A stretch of 64,000 nt of DNA, taken from contig MU404056.1 in NCBI GenBank assembly GCA_022695795.1, positions 806,001-870,000 of the forward strand. The letters run 5' to 3'. The stretch's first letter is position 1, and every line of letters starts with the position of its first letter. This document shows positions 1-12,258 of this stretch, piece by piece. The position numbers were made by a program, and so were the translations under genes. Below the pieces are notes generated by a model. That model did not search any database. It was given only the letters and a program-made list of their open reading frames with translations, and was not told the DNA's origin. The DNA comes from Biscogniauxia marginata. Taxonomy: Eukaryota; Ascomycota; Sordariomycetes; Xylariales; Xylariaceae.

Positions 1-159
1 ATATTTTTTTATTCGTAAAATAAGAACTAAGAGTTATAAAGAAAGTAAGCGGAACCTGGCTTATAAAATAAGATGTTATAATACGAAAGGGAAATCGAAT
101 CAGGAAATCTTTTATTCTATGTATTACGATTTCGCCTTTTGGACATTATATCATTTTTT

Positions 160-750
160 ATTATAAAGGTTGAAATAGGTATAAACCACGTGGATCTATC
201 CGGTCGAACGGTTTTACTCGCTGCTTTATTACAATGATAAAGTTCCGGAGTCGAATTTCTCTTGCAAAAAGGGGCCGAGGTTAATATTATAAGTAATTAA
301 AATAGGAGTTTAATATATATTGCCGCAAATAAGGGCCATCTCGAGGTGGTTAAGTTGCTACTCGAGAAAGAGGTAGATTTAACTATGGCTATTAAAGACA
401 AATAGATATCATTATACTTAGCCTTATAAAACGAGCATTATAAACTTGTTTAACTGCTTTTAAATAAGGGAGTAGTTATAAATGCGGTAAATAAAGATAA
501 ATAGATTTTATTTTATACGGCTTTAAGTAATAAGAGTGTTAAAGTGATCGAGTTTCTCTTTATATAAAACTATATAGATTTAAACTTAGGCGATAAGAAA
601 GGCCGCATAGCACTATTTTAGGCTGCCGGTAAAAGACATGAAAATGTGGTAAAAATCTTTTTGGAAAATAAAAAAGTGGATAAATATCTAGAAGATGAGG
701 ACGGCTATATACTATTAATATGGGCTTTAAAAAATATTATATTAATATAG
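160..750 (+). pseudogene. RIP-degraded ankyrin-repeat protein relic
   Basis: One uninterrupted frame (positions 1 mod 3) reads as about five ankyrin repeats. Visible pieces are FLLQKGAEVN, IAANKGHLEVVKLLLEKEVDL, LLLNKGVVINAVNKDK and the last-repeat piece ENVVKIFLENKKVD. The only defects are TAA/TAG codons, which sit where Gln or Trp is expected; for example KDK-stop-I sits where ankyrin consensus has a G-W-T-P-like turn. There is no frameshift over nearly 200 codons, so decay was by point mutation, as expected from RIP. The frame also looks coding from about 90 to 160, so the gene probably began upstream of the window. Fungal ankyrin arrays are commonly the C-terminal part of NACHT/HET-type proteins, but no N-terminal domain is visible here, so the full architecture is unknown. 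Confidence 0.85.
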
Positions 751-2534
751 TGAGATTATTTATTTAATATAGGTATTACGTTTACGATATTAATAAGGAC
801 ATATTACTTTATAGATTTACTATGTATTTAACAAGCACAAGATTTAATAAATTAATAAAAACGGCGGAACTATTAAATTACGAGGACTTATTTAAATTAT
901 AAGCTTTATTTAAATCCATTATTTTTTAAGATATTTGCTTATAAGACATCTTTATTACGTTTTTATGTTTCACGTTTACTTTTTAATAAGGCAAAGGCTT
1001 AATTAACTATTTTTTAATAACTTAAGTTTATTAGCTTAAACCAAAAAAAAAGAAAACGTTATTAGTTTAATAGCTATCTTTGCCGTTTAAGGGATAAACC
1101 CATTTCGAGGGAGCTTGCACGGCTAGCACTAGAGATGGGTTTTACATGGCTTTGTTATTCCGTCAACGCTGACTTTTATTAAACCCCGATCATTTAAGCG
1201 GCTATAGTAATACCCCTGTTAAATATCACTAATTTAGGTCGATTATTTACAAAAGGGGGTGTTAAAAACACGTTTCATCGAAGCTAGAATTCGGCTGTAA
1301 ACGGTATTTATATGCGACATTGCTAATCTTATATATAATATTAACAAAGAAGGTGATTCCCCTGGTTTATTACTAAACTAGGTGTAACATAATATAAGTT
1401 TATATTAACTAGAGATAAGGGCTAAAAAGCATAATATAAGAGAGTGTTTTTATACTTATATTTACTCGTATCTTAAGTTACCTCTTAAATTAATTATTAT
1501 TTAACTTTATTTTTAATATTAACTTAATATATTTTCTTCGTATAAGCGTATTTTTAATACTAAGGATTTATAAGTTATTATTATGTTATAATAACTTTTA
1601 AAATTCGCTTTTATAATAAAGACTTTTAATATTTATAAAATTTTCTAATATTAGTAAAATTATTTCATTTAAGCTTTTTACCTTTTAGTTAGTCTTAAAA
1701 TCGCTAGTTTTATATATAAATGTTATAGGAATTTTTAAGGCTTCTTAATAATTTGCATATTTTACTTATTATTTCTATAATAACACCTTTTTTAGATGTT
1801 TTTAAACGTCGCGTTGTACCTAAGTACCTTAACGCACGGGCCAAGTCGAAAACTACTCTTTAAGGTAAATCCTTATAATTTACTTTTTTTATTACTATTA
1901 TTACCACCATCTTTTCACCCTTTACCACTCTTTATTATTATTATTAAGGTATATTACTTCTATTTTCTTTGCTATATATGCCTATATAAGGAATCTCGTA
2001 TTTATATTTCTTAACTTTCTTTTTGTTTTTTTCCTCTTTATCGCAACCGCTATTAAGCATTTATATTAATTATCTTTTAAAGTTAAATAATGCCTTATTT
2101 TAGCTTTTATTATAATTACCTTACGCTTTATTATTTAATTAAAAATTAATGTTATTTTTTATAACTCCTTATTATTTTAGCACTTAATATAAATACCTAT
2201 TTTATTATTAATAACTTATATAGTACACGCTTAGTTATAAATTTTTGTTTGGTTATTACTTGTGTTACTATCGTCACGAAATGCCGCGATTATAATAAGG
2301 AACATATCCCCGTTATCCCCGCTGTGTATACTTAAGTGGAGTGCGCCGACGTCGAAAAGCTTTAAAAAAGTATCCTTATTAAGGCTACTTAGTAAGTTCT
2401 TATTTATTTGATTTATATGTATTTATTTTTATATATTTACCTTTATACGCTATTTATTTGCGTTTTTTAAGTTTATTTATTACTTATTTATGTCTTATAA
2501 GGTTTAAAGATAAAACATTAATAATATATATTAA
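751..2534. other. AT-rich RIP-type sequence, no supportable gene
   Basis: Composed almost entirely of A/T with TA-rich words. A short, less AT-rich patch lies at about 1080-1270. I see no recognisable domain. The open frame at 1796-2014 is low-complexity Leu/Phe/Ile/Tyr sequence and is not convincing as a gene. Confidence 0.6.
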
Positions 2535-2868
2535 TTTGCGGGCTTTAAGCCGCTTTATAAAGTTATTGTTAAGATCGAGGTCGTTAGAATTCGTGTTAAT
2601 AATGCCGATTTAAAGTGTTTTTATAACCGTAATAGTTCGATCGGCACCGTCACTAAGAAGCATAATAATAACGACTTCTCTTTAAATATAATTATATGTC
2701 GCCTTGTTAATAAAGCGCGTAATATCGTTTTTAATATCGATTATAATGCTTATCCTGTTTTTTATAAGTATAAATATAAGAGTTACTATTTACGTAATAA
2801 AAACTTTAGCTTTTAAGACATTATTATTAAACCTTATTATAATAACGAAGGTTTTACTCGTTATTAAG
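2535..2868 (+). pseudogene. unidentified RIP-degraded coding relic
   Basis: One frame stays open for more than 90 codons of a mixed amino-acid composition unusual for this AT-rich block (pieces such as VIVKIEVVRIRVNNADLK and CRLVNKARNIVFNID), then meets a TAA where Gln would fit. Codons ending in C and G survive inside it, as in other relics here. I do not recognise the family. It may belong to a repeated element, because only repeats are normally hit by RIP. Confidence 0.4.
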
Positions 2869-3699
2869 TGTTAATAATAATTTATTAATAAGATTTACCT
2901 GGCTATTTGCAACTTTTGTCGTGACGAGGCCGGCTAGGTTATTAAACGTCTTATAAACATAAAAGGTCTTGCGTAATAACATTAATAAATAAGGAAAAGG
3001 GATAAGGTTTTTATAAATGGGGATTTAAAATACAAGGAATATTAAAAACGTGTTATATTAATCAAGCTCCTCCTTTTTATTAGTTAATAGCGTTAGGCTA
3101 GTTAATTACACGTTTTAAACTAAGCCGTGTATAAAAAGTATGTTTAAATGCTTATAATATTAATAAAATTCGAGGTTAAAAACTTGCGATGCGTTTAGAT
3201 TAATAAGAGGTTTTCGTAATATTAATTCTATTATTACTAAATATTTAATGGACTTAAAAGATGCTTTATTAAAGATAAGTAAAATAAAAGGACCTTAAAT
3301 AGAAATCTAGCTTAACTCTCATTTTTTATATATATATCATAATACATACCCGATTAAATGCTATTATTAAGGTATATAATACTATCTTTTATTTATATAT
3401 TAAAATAGCTTGTCTTATAAGAATTTAACTTTCGGTATAAATTAATGTTTAACTTAAATTAAAGGTAGAAAATAGTTTGAATTATAAGGTTTTAACGCGG
3501 GTTTTTAGTAATAAGTAAAATTAATAATACCTTTTTATTTAGCTTTATTAAGCTTATTTTTATAAGTATTTATATATTTAATTTATAACTTCCTTCTTTT
3601 AATCCTCGTATTTTTCACCATTTATATATATATATTCGTCTTTATTAACATTTCATAAACTGCTAACATTATTTATTACTTAACTAAACAATTTAAATT

Positions 3700-4132
3700 A
3701 ACACGAGAAACGAGATAACATTCGAGGGTACGATTTTTAACCGTATTACCGCAAGTGATATTATAGTTATTATCAAGGTCTAAAAATGTTTCGATATAAA
3801 ACCAGAAGTACGCCCTTTTAACTTATTTATATTATAATATAAGCTAAAATAGATCTAGATTAACTAGAAGAAGCTAGCTGTTAAAGCCGGCTTTAAAGAC
3901 GGTACTATAGCTAAGTCCCATTACGGAGCACTTTTTTAGCTTAACAATACCGAGGGTCCTTTAAAGTAAAGTAAGCTCGATATGCTTATTATAAAAAAGG
4001 CCGATATTAAGACCGAAAATAGTTCTTATAACTAACTTACCTCTTATTATTTATACGACGAATTAAAAGATAGCGAGGTTTAATATATAGTTAAATTAAC
4101 ACTTAAATTAAAAGTCTCCTTATTATGTAGTA
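3700..4132 (+). pseudogene. unidentified relic with a KAGFKDG-type motif
   Basis: A single frame carries about 140 codons with several TAA/TAG codons in place of Gln or Trp. The central part reads KLAVKAGFKDGTIAKSHYGA. It resembles the short helical segment (L-A-x-x-A-G-F-K-D-x-x-x-A-K) of small fungal proteins of unknown function that are often present in many copies. This resemblance is from memory and is not a domain hit. No frameshift is needed. Confidence 0.4.
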
Positions 4133-4780
4133 ATAAACAAAACGAATAAATAAATAAACAAATAGAGTTACTAGTAAGTACAAGATAAATGAGTGTAATA
4201 AACATGACATCTCCGACTAAGTTATTTCTAAAGAATCGTCTTAAAAGCGCTTATTAAATTTAAAACTAAATAGCAATTTAATCTTTATTAAATGATATAT
4301 AAATCGTGACTTAAAAACAAATTTCTTTATTTACCTTTAAACTTTTATTATATACGTTTTTAATAATATCTTTGCTTTATACGCTAAATATAAAGCTTAA
4401 TTACCCTTATAAAGAATTTATAATGCCAGTATAAACATTTACCTTGTTTACTTCTATTTTGTTTCGTAGGTTTTAATTAGTATTTATAATCGTTCCTTTA
4501 AAAATTAATATTTATAGCTTCCTAGATGGTTATAAAGACCTAAAAAGATAACATTTTCATTTTATAAGCAAAGTTTAACCTCTCATAAAAAGCGATACTT
4601 GTAAATAGCACCTAGATTTAGATTTAGTGGTTTAATATCCAGGCCGGTTTATAATAAGACATATATATAACATTATATAAATCTTATTTTCTTTCTCTTA
4701 TTTTATAATAACACATATATTTTAAAATATATACCTTATTTAAAATATCTTAAAAATAAACCAGTTATAAATAAATAAAA

Positions 4781-6153
4781 ATGTTATTATATAAACGACA
4801 AAATAAAACTTTTAATTTTAATTTTAAACTAAATAATTTTCCACCCGAGTTTTATAATAGCCTTAATATAATATTTCTCACGAAGCGCACCTTTCGAGAG
4901 TTTAATTATAAGAATAATTTAAACTCGGCTAAGCGTAAAAAATCATATTTAAAACCACTATTATTTTTAACCCGCTTTTTAAAACAAGGCGGCCTAAATA
5001 TAACACATTTTTGAGAAGTAAGCCTTATTATATCGCACTTATAAGGTTATAATTATTTATATATAGTTTAATAACTTAAACCCGAGGATAACCCTAATAT
5101 TAACGATTACGAACCGTAATTAAGTATAGCTAAAATTAAGAATTTAGGTGTTAAACATGTGTCAATTTACGACGTAAACTTTGTACGGATAATAGCTAAT
5201 CACGGGGTTTATATGCCGCGTCAACCGTTTAAAAAACGAGAAATCCCTACTTCAAAGAATATAGATAATATCTATTAACTCATAAAAAAGAGGAGATAAT
5301 CCTTAGACTTAGAGGTTTTTATTAAGAAAGCTTTTTAATTTATAAAGGCAAGGTTTCGAGATGTTTCGAAGGGTTATATAACATATACCGTTATTTTACA
5401 TATATAAAAATGCAAAGCGCACTCGAAAATCCCAAGCAAATATAATGACCTTTTTAATAATATATAGTTAATAAGTGATAAAAAGGTTATTAAACTTAAA
5501 CCTAATATTTAAAACAACATTTATGTTACTACGGTTTATATAACAATAAAAAATGTATTAAGCAAGTTTATTACACCGAAAACATCACTTTAATATACGT
5601 TAATTACACTTAACTTCTTTATTAAAATAAAAGGCCTTAAAAGTTTATTTATCATTATTAAAAAATAGGCTCTTAATAACAAGGTTTATAATACTTAAGC
5701 TAGTAAGTATCTCTTAATACCTTAACACTTTAAAAACCTTTAATTAATATTTCTATAATGTATTCTCTTTAAAACTTTATATTAGTGGAACCTTCATTTA
5801 ATAACAAGGCCTACACCTTTAACGCAACTTACATCCAAGGGATCTTGTTATTATATGCTTATTATGTAACTTGTCTTGAGTTAGACTCCCTAAGTGGATT
5901 ACTTAAGTACTGGATAACTCGCTTTAATACGTATAACATAAATACACATCGACGCGCTTTTATTAGCGGAGCTATAACCTTCCGCAACTTAAGAGAGCTA
6001 GCGTAGTATAACCAAGAGGATGCTATTTAGGCAGCGAACGCCAGGGTATTAAATCTTATCAAGGTTGACTCTAGTAAAAACGATAATAACGACAGTAATA
6101 ACAAACGCTCCTTTCCACCCCCCTCGAAAAGCAGGAAATTTAGTGAGAAATAA
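4781..6153 (+). pseudogene. RIP-degraded copy of a large uncharacterised fungal family (DUF7924-like)
   Basis: The relic begins with an ATG whose first open stretch (4781-5014) contains PPEFYNSL...LTKRTFREFN and RFLKQGG-like pieces. These match the N-terminal PPxFxxxLSxxxLTxRALRELxRRN...RFARxGG signature of a very common Pezizomycotina hypothetical-protein family. The middle (about 5100-5700) has YDxNFxxxLxxxGVY and LDLEVFIKKAF pieces. The end (5785-6150) has NKAYTFNATY, LLYAYYVT, RRAFISGAITFRNLRELA and AANARV, the hallmark C-terminal order of that family. It closes with a polar tail and a natural-looking stop. The frame changes near 5700-5785, so there is a small indel or intron as well as many RIP stops. 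I believe Pfam calls this family DUF7924, but I cannot verify the name here. The function is unknown. Confidence 0.65.
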
Positions 6154-7034
6154 ATAAGAGCTTGTAATTATAACATATATAAAGTATAAAATATTTATAA
6201 ATAAAAATAAAAATTAATTAACATTTATTTTTAAAATGACTAAGTGGGGTAAAAAATAATATATAATTATTATAAATAAACTTTTTATATATCTCGTTAT
6301 TTTTGATTTTAATTATTAATTATAGTTTTTAATTAGTTTTTAAAATTAAAGAGAAGGCACTTTAAAGTTTTTTTAATGACACTTTATTATGATATTATTT
6401 ATTAGTAAGTATATATATAAATAAAAACAAAGTAATTAATAAAGCAAATATTAAAGGTGAAACTAATATATATTAAATGTTTAAAAAAGGCACTACCTTT
6501 ATATGTAACTAAGGTATATAAGTACTTCTTTTAAATGCGGCCTTATTTTATTTATAAAATGCTAATAAGACTACTAGCCTAAATGCTTTATAATATAATC
6601 ATTATATATTTAGTTTTATATAACTAAGCGATTAGTCTTAGTTTCTTTCATAATTAAAATAATATATACTCCTTTTTTTCTTTTTACTTTATTAAAATAT
6701 AATATAAAAATATGTTTTACATTATAAATAAAAACGCGTAAATAAATCCGGTAAAAAAAAAGTACGTATTAATAATAAATCCAGTAGAAAAAAAGTTGTA
6801 TTATGTTAATACCTAGATCCTTATTAATATATACATCGAAAAAACCTCGGCTCGTAACTATATAAATACCCCACGCACACGCGTGTCACAAGCTTAAAAA
6901 TATAAAGAATAATAAATACATATATATACGCTATATAATAACTAACATACCACGACTTAATCACGGGTTTATTAACTTTAATAAGCTTCTTTAGTAATTA
7001 CTAACTAAGGTTATATTAATAATATTAATCTCCG
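6154..7034. other. AT-rich sequence, nothing supportable
   Basis: RIP-type composition. A slightly less AT-rich stretch near 6840-6900 contains TATAAATA followed by a CACACGCGTGTCAC palindrome-like run. This could be a promoter or a repeat end, but there is no gene evidence. Confidence 0.5.
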
Positions 7035-7480
7035 GTTCCTAAGTTTATTTTTAATTTAAAGCCTAGTTTCCTTTTTATCGAATTAAGTATTTAAAGAATT
7101 TATTATCAAGACCTTCCACTTCGTAATAAAGCACTAGTTATTTAACTTTAAAAGTATCTAGTTTAACCGGAGTTAATAAAATTCTTATAGGTTTCCGGCT
7201 TTTCTTATTATCTCGTACTTTATTTACTAATGTTCTTTTTAAGCGTTTTAAGTGAATTAATAATATTAAATCTAAACTTCTTTTCTCCCTCTTAACTTTA
7301 TTTCCGATTATATTAAGTAAACCCTTAACCTTTCTAATTTACATATTAATTACTTTTAAATCTAGATCTTGTTTAGGGACCAAGGCCGACTTTCCAGCAA
7401 TTACAAAATGCTTTATACCGCTAATAACCTCTTCTCCGATTATCACGAGCATTTTTTGTTTAGCTAATGTATTATTATTT
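7035..7480 (-). pseudogene. unidentified relic on the minus strand
   Basis: Read on the minus strand, a single frame runs about 145 codons with only a few TAA stops. It includes MLVIIGEEVISGIKHFVIAG and KRLKRTLVNKVRDNKKSRKP. The charged, Lys/Arg-rich composition and low stop density distinguish it from the flanking sequence. I do not recognise the protein. Confidence 0.35.
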
Positions 7481-10400
7481 CTCTTTAATAAATATTATTT
7501 ATTTATACTAATAAGTCGGTTAATTAAGTTCATGTTATTAATAGAAATCCTTTTTTAATAGCTTTATTATAATATTTCTTTAAATACCTCGTGTTTTATA
7601 TATATAAAGCTAAATAATATAGTGTCGAGATTGGCTTTATTAGAGATTTATTATGAAACATTTAATAATGCATGGTTACATTTTTAAGCCTGCTTTAAAG
7701 TGCAAACAGAAGCAAAAGCAGTTATTAAATTAATATTAAGAACATTACTTTTAAAGCAAGTTAATATAAAATATAAAGCTATTTCTTTTAAAAAGCTCGA
7801 CATGTTTTTTAGTAATTCGGTTAAAAAGCTAAAAATAGGTTTTATTATAAAGTTAATTAGTTATATTTTATTATTATTATCTTTTTACAAATAATGCTAA
7901 ATAAAGACCGCTTAGTTATAGTCGATATCCACTTAATTAATAATTATCTACCTACCTATATAAGATTAACTCATTTATTTAAAAACACTAGAAATTATTC
8001 CGTACTTTAATTATTAGTGTTCGACGAAAGTTACGAAGCAGTATATTCACGTTAATTTGTTAATGTCTCTAGGTGGCTAGTTAAATCCACCGTTTTCACA
8101 GGCATAATAAGACGCTTCTAAGTAAAAAGGAATTTATTATTACTATCTACTTTATCGTTATTAGCCTTTAAAGATGTTGTTTTAACGTTTAAAGTAATAA
8201 GAGGCTTAATAGATTTAGGTTTCTCCTTTACACGGCGGTACGTTAAACCATTAAAACTTGGTAAGAATTTAATGTTTATAATACGTAAAGTAAAACTAGA
8301 TAAATTAAAAGAATTATAATTCGTTAATAATAAAGGTATTTATATAATATGTTTAAAACGGGGAAACGAAGGTTTTTATACTATTTAGGCTTTTTTTAAA
8401 AATTAAGAAAGATATACTATTAATTACCAAGTCCCTTATATAATAACTACATTATAATAAACACTTTTAGTGGTCCGGCCGTAAGCTCCTACTTATGTCT
8501 TAAAAAGGCAATATATTAAACGGGTAAATATTACGGTACTATTTCGGAAATAACTTAATTAGGAAATTTATTAAGTTTTTACTTATAATGTTTTAATTTT
8601 TAAATTAAGGAAATAAATCGTTACGAAATATTAACACCTTTTAATTCCTTATTTAGTTATAACTTTACGCGTATTAATATAACATAGGTTAATTATTCCT
8701 CACTTCTTGTTTTTAATACTAAATATCCTTAATAATAAATTTATTTTTTTATAGAAATTAATAATCCTATATTATACTAGTTCTTATACTTAGTAGTCAC
8801 TTAGTGATTTTCATTATAAACTTATAACTTACGCTAATAATTAATAGGCTTTTTTATTATACCACATTTAAGAAGTTGTTAAATCCTTAAATATGGTTAA
8901 TTCAAGACTCTTAATTAAAGCCTACTATGCACCATAGGCCTCGCGATACTAGCTAGCCTCTTTAAAACTACTAAAGTGCTAGAAGGATAAGGTTATTACC
9001 TTTCGTGACCTTCTTACTAATAACGTAAATCTATTACTCAACACTAAAGAATAAAACTACGTAATAAGTCATTAAGGAAATATACGCTAGTTAACATGTT
9101 CTCGATCAAGCTACTTAAGTATAAGCGTTATTCTTTTTATAAGCATATTCTCAAGATACCCCTTTTATTTATTTCCATATTAAATCGAAACCTTTAATAA
9201 ACCGATTTCGAGTTTCTTTCTTTCTATAAAAGGCGACTTAACTTTTATAATTAAATCTTTAAAATTGTTTTATATTAAATCATTATATTAACGAGATATA
9301 CTAACTATTTAAGATCTTGTTATTACTAGTTAATATTATAAATTTCGCGTTTATAAAATCGCTTTTTAACTCGTTTTAAAAAGGGAAAATAAATAAATAA
9401 TATATTTATTTATTTAGTTATATTACTATTTTACTCGCTTAATATAATGTATTTATAACTTAATTAAAATAAGTAAAGAAACTAATATTCTTTTATTATT
9501 AGGTCTTTTTTTAAAAGCCCCCTTTTTTCTAGTAAATACTTTTTATGCTTTTATGTAAGTTTATATTTATTTCCTAACTTGGTAGCCTTTTAAGTCTCCC
9601 AAATAAGTAGGCGTCTTATTGCCGTTTTAAAACAACTTCGTTAAATAACCCTTTATAAATCAACTTTATTTCTAGTTCGTGTTCTTAGTGATTTTCATAT
9701 TTAGAAATAAGTCATTTAGTACTATTAATACTTCCTTTTATTATATTTAGTTCTATATAATGACCTTATATTTATCGCTGTTTCGACTTATAACGAGCGT
9801 TTTAAAGGCCGCTTAATTAAATTATGTACGAGAGATTATTAACCTTTAAGGTATTTTAACTGTTTATCTCGCCGTATTAATTTCCTAGCTTAAACTTGAC
9901 TTATTAACTAGTGGGATTAATCATTTAACTGCCATTACATCGTTAGTTATGTTAATCGTATTATATTCTCAAATTATGGCCGCTAGGTAAGCCGCGGCTT
10001 AAGAAAAGGGTAAAAGCTAACTAATACCGTCGACCTTATTACCGAGGCGTAATAACGGCTCTTATTACAAGTTTCGTTATTTTAATAGCTTCGTATGCGT
10101 TTTTATAAAAGGTTAAGACTTAAGTTATTATATATTAAGGTTTCTCTTAAAAGTAATTATACTTAAATCTTTAAGATTATTAGTAAACCGTTATATTGGC
10201 TGGATATGCCGAATATTTAGAGGTAATCCCTGGTTGGTTTTTACCGTAAAGATGACTTTTACTAAAACGTCACCTTACTCTTTTTAAGAGGTTAAATTAT
10301 ATAGTCTACTTATTTAAACATATAATTTCCTTATTTATATAAAAACATAATATAATTATAATTTAAACAAATATAATGGTAACTAAGATAAAAAATACCC

Positions 10401-11096
10401 GCTTAGCGTTTTTAAAAAATGGCACCTATGACTTTAAAGGTGTTATTATATAATTCTTTATATACGAAGTCGAGCTTAAAGGTTTTATATATAAACTTAA
10501 TAACTATTTTATTTTGGTTTAATATTAATCGATTAAAGTTATATAAAGAAAAAATTTATATATAAATCGAAATAAGCTATTTCCCTTATTAGCTTTAAGT
10601 TATTTATCGGCTTTTAATATAACTATTATTTGTTATTTTTAGCATCTTTAATAATAAGGAGTTAATAAGCCGCTTTTATAAATGTATTAATTTGTTTAAT
10701 AATATTAACTAAAAAGAATTTAAATAAGAAATAACTAAACCGATAAACAATCAAAAAGATCCTTTAATTATAAATATATTTTAATAATTAATATGTTAAA
10801 CAAAAGATTAATCGTGTTTTATAACTATTATAAATATTATAATACCTTTAAAAAGGAATCGATTATAATATAATAAATATTAATAATAAAACGGTTAAGC
10901 TAAGTAAAAAGGAAAACGGGAAAATATTATTAATACGGTTTAAGTAGATAGCGAAGTTTTTAAAACCGGCAGAAAAAGGTACATACTTAGTGGGTCTTAT
11001 GGCAGAATTGTTAGTCGCATAGGTGGCCGGGATTATACTTAAGGCATTAAGAGGTTCCTTTATTTCTCGAGGAGGAAACCGCTAAATGCGGCAGCC
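7481..11096. other. AT-rich RIP-type block without a supportable gene
   Basis: More than 3.5 kb of TA-dominated sequence with scattered higher-GC words (for example around 8040-8270, 8930-9070 and 10190-10270) that probably mark old coding relics, but no domain can be named. The open frame at 7700-7894 is Leu/Ile/Lys-rich and unconvincing. The last ~100 bp (10990-11096) return to near-normal composition just before the LTR at 11097, so that retroelement may have inserted at the edge of a less mutated segment. Confidence 0.5.
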
Positions 11097-11500
11097 TGTG
11101 ACGAACCTCCCTATGTATTCCTAGTCAGCTGACTTCACAGGTAAGTACGTACTAGGTTTTCTTGATTTGAAGGTAATAGTGGGTTAAGATTGGTTTAAGT
11201 GATTCATAATGTTATGTTCGTTAGAGAGATTTCATGGTACTCTTATTATAGTATTAAAGAGTGACTATAGTTTTAGGTTAATAGCTAAAAAATGAATAAC
11301 TAGATATATAAGAAATTCCAATTTATTTATACTTGTTTTCCCCTTATATAAAAACTTGCGAATTATTAAATTACTAATTTTTTATTTATGATTTAATAAT
11401 TTATTAAATTATTGAATTATGGATTTTCAACCTATGATTTAACGATCTATTCTAGTTCACGTGACCCACATGTGACACAACACAAGGAAGGTTTATAACA
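11097..11500 (-). repeat. 3' LTR of copy A (404 bp)
   Basis: On the plus strand it starts TGTGACGAACC and ends GGTTTATAACA, a RIP-altered form of the family end GGTTCGTAACA, giving the inverted terminal repeat TGTTACGAACC. The first ~245 bp match the other seven LTRs in the window; the remainder is unique. A CACGTGAC box lies near 11459. A polypurine tract (GAAGGGGAAAAA on the element strand) abuts the right end, which confirms the boundary. Confidence 0.9.
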
Positions 11501-11601
11501 TTATTTTTCCCCTTCAAGAATCTTTATCTTAAAAATAAAAAAGAGTATAACCTAGTTACTCCTTCCTTGGTTATTAGTAAGTTTTTTATTCTTATTTTAA
11601 C

Positions 11602-12258
11602 ATGTCTTATTAAGTCATAAAGAACTGCAAAGAAATTCCCGAAGTTTTTCGTCGTGCCCGGAAATAAATTAAAAATAAATTAGCTTTAATAAACTTAGTT
11701 ATTCTTAAAAGTCGAAAGGAAATGCCTTATTTTTATTGCGATCGTAATAAAAAGAAATATATTACTTTAAACGAATTTAACTGTTATAATGAGTGTATTT
11801 AAATAAACCATACCTAATACGACGTTTTTGGTATTTCTAGGAGTAGTGTAGCCAAGATCATTAAGCAGTTCCAAAAAATCGAAAACGAACTAGAAAAAGC
11901 TGAAACACGTCAGGAGGCTGTAATAGTCCGCGTTCGTCGCCTTCGTACTTAACGTCGTTTTTAGTTTAAAAAGTTAAAAAAAATGATTATACGCGGTTTA
12001 AACTTTATCGAAAAGTTAAAACGTATTAAACGCGAAAAAAAAATATAAAAACGTTTTATTAAAGAATCGTAACGTATAAAGAAATTATAGCGTTAATCTA
12101 AATCTTCGTAAGGTTTACTTGTTTCTAAGGCCTACCCTTTTTTCTTTCTTAATCCTTCTTAGTAAAATTAAGATTTCGATATTTAGGCCTTTTTAACCGG
12201 TCTAGATTTTAGCGATAAAAATCCTTAATTTTATCTATTAAGTTCTTTAAATGTTTAA
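11602..12258 (+). pseudogene. antisense accessory ORF of copy A: Zn2Cys6-like, coiled coil
   Basis: Opposite to gag-pol, 101 bp inside the 3' LTR, a 219-codon frame starts at an ATG. A cysteine cluster at 11728-11820 has the spacing CX2CX6CX8CX2CX7C. Cys 2 and Cys 5 are still TGC/TGT, while Cys 1, 3, 4 and 6 are TAT/TAC (Tyr), as RIP would produce. The spacing fits the fungal Zn2Cys6 rule. About 100 residues of Glu/Lys/Arg/Gln-rich coiled coil follow (KIIKQFQKIENELEKAE, then RVRRLRTQRRFQFKKL). Internal TAA/TAG codons sit at Gln positions. The 3' part runs antisense over the pol C-terminus. The same frame occurs in three other copies. It could be a DNA-binding regulator of the element; no function is proven. 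Confidence 0.75.

Noticed and set aside
1796..2014. Open frame in the AT-rich block
   Set aside because: Low-complexity Leu/Phe/Ile sequence without codon bias or homologous features.
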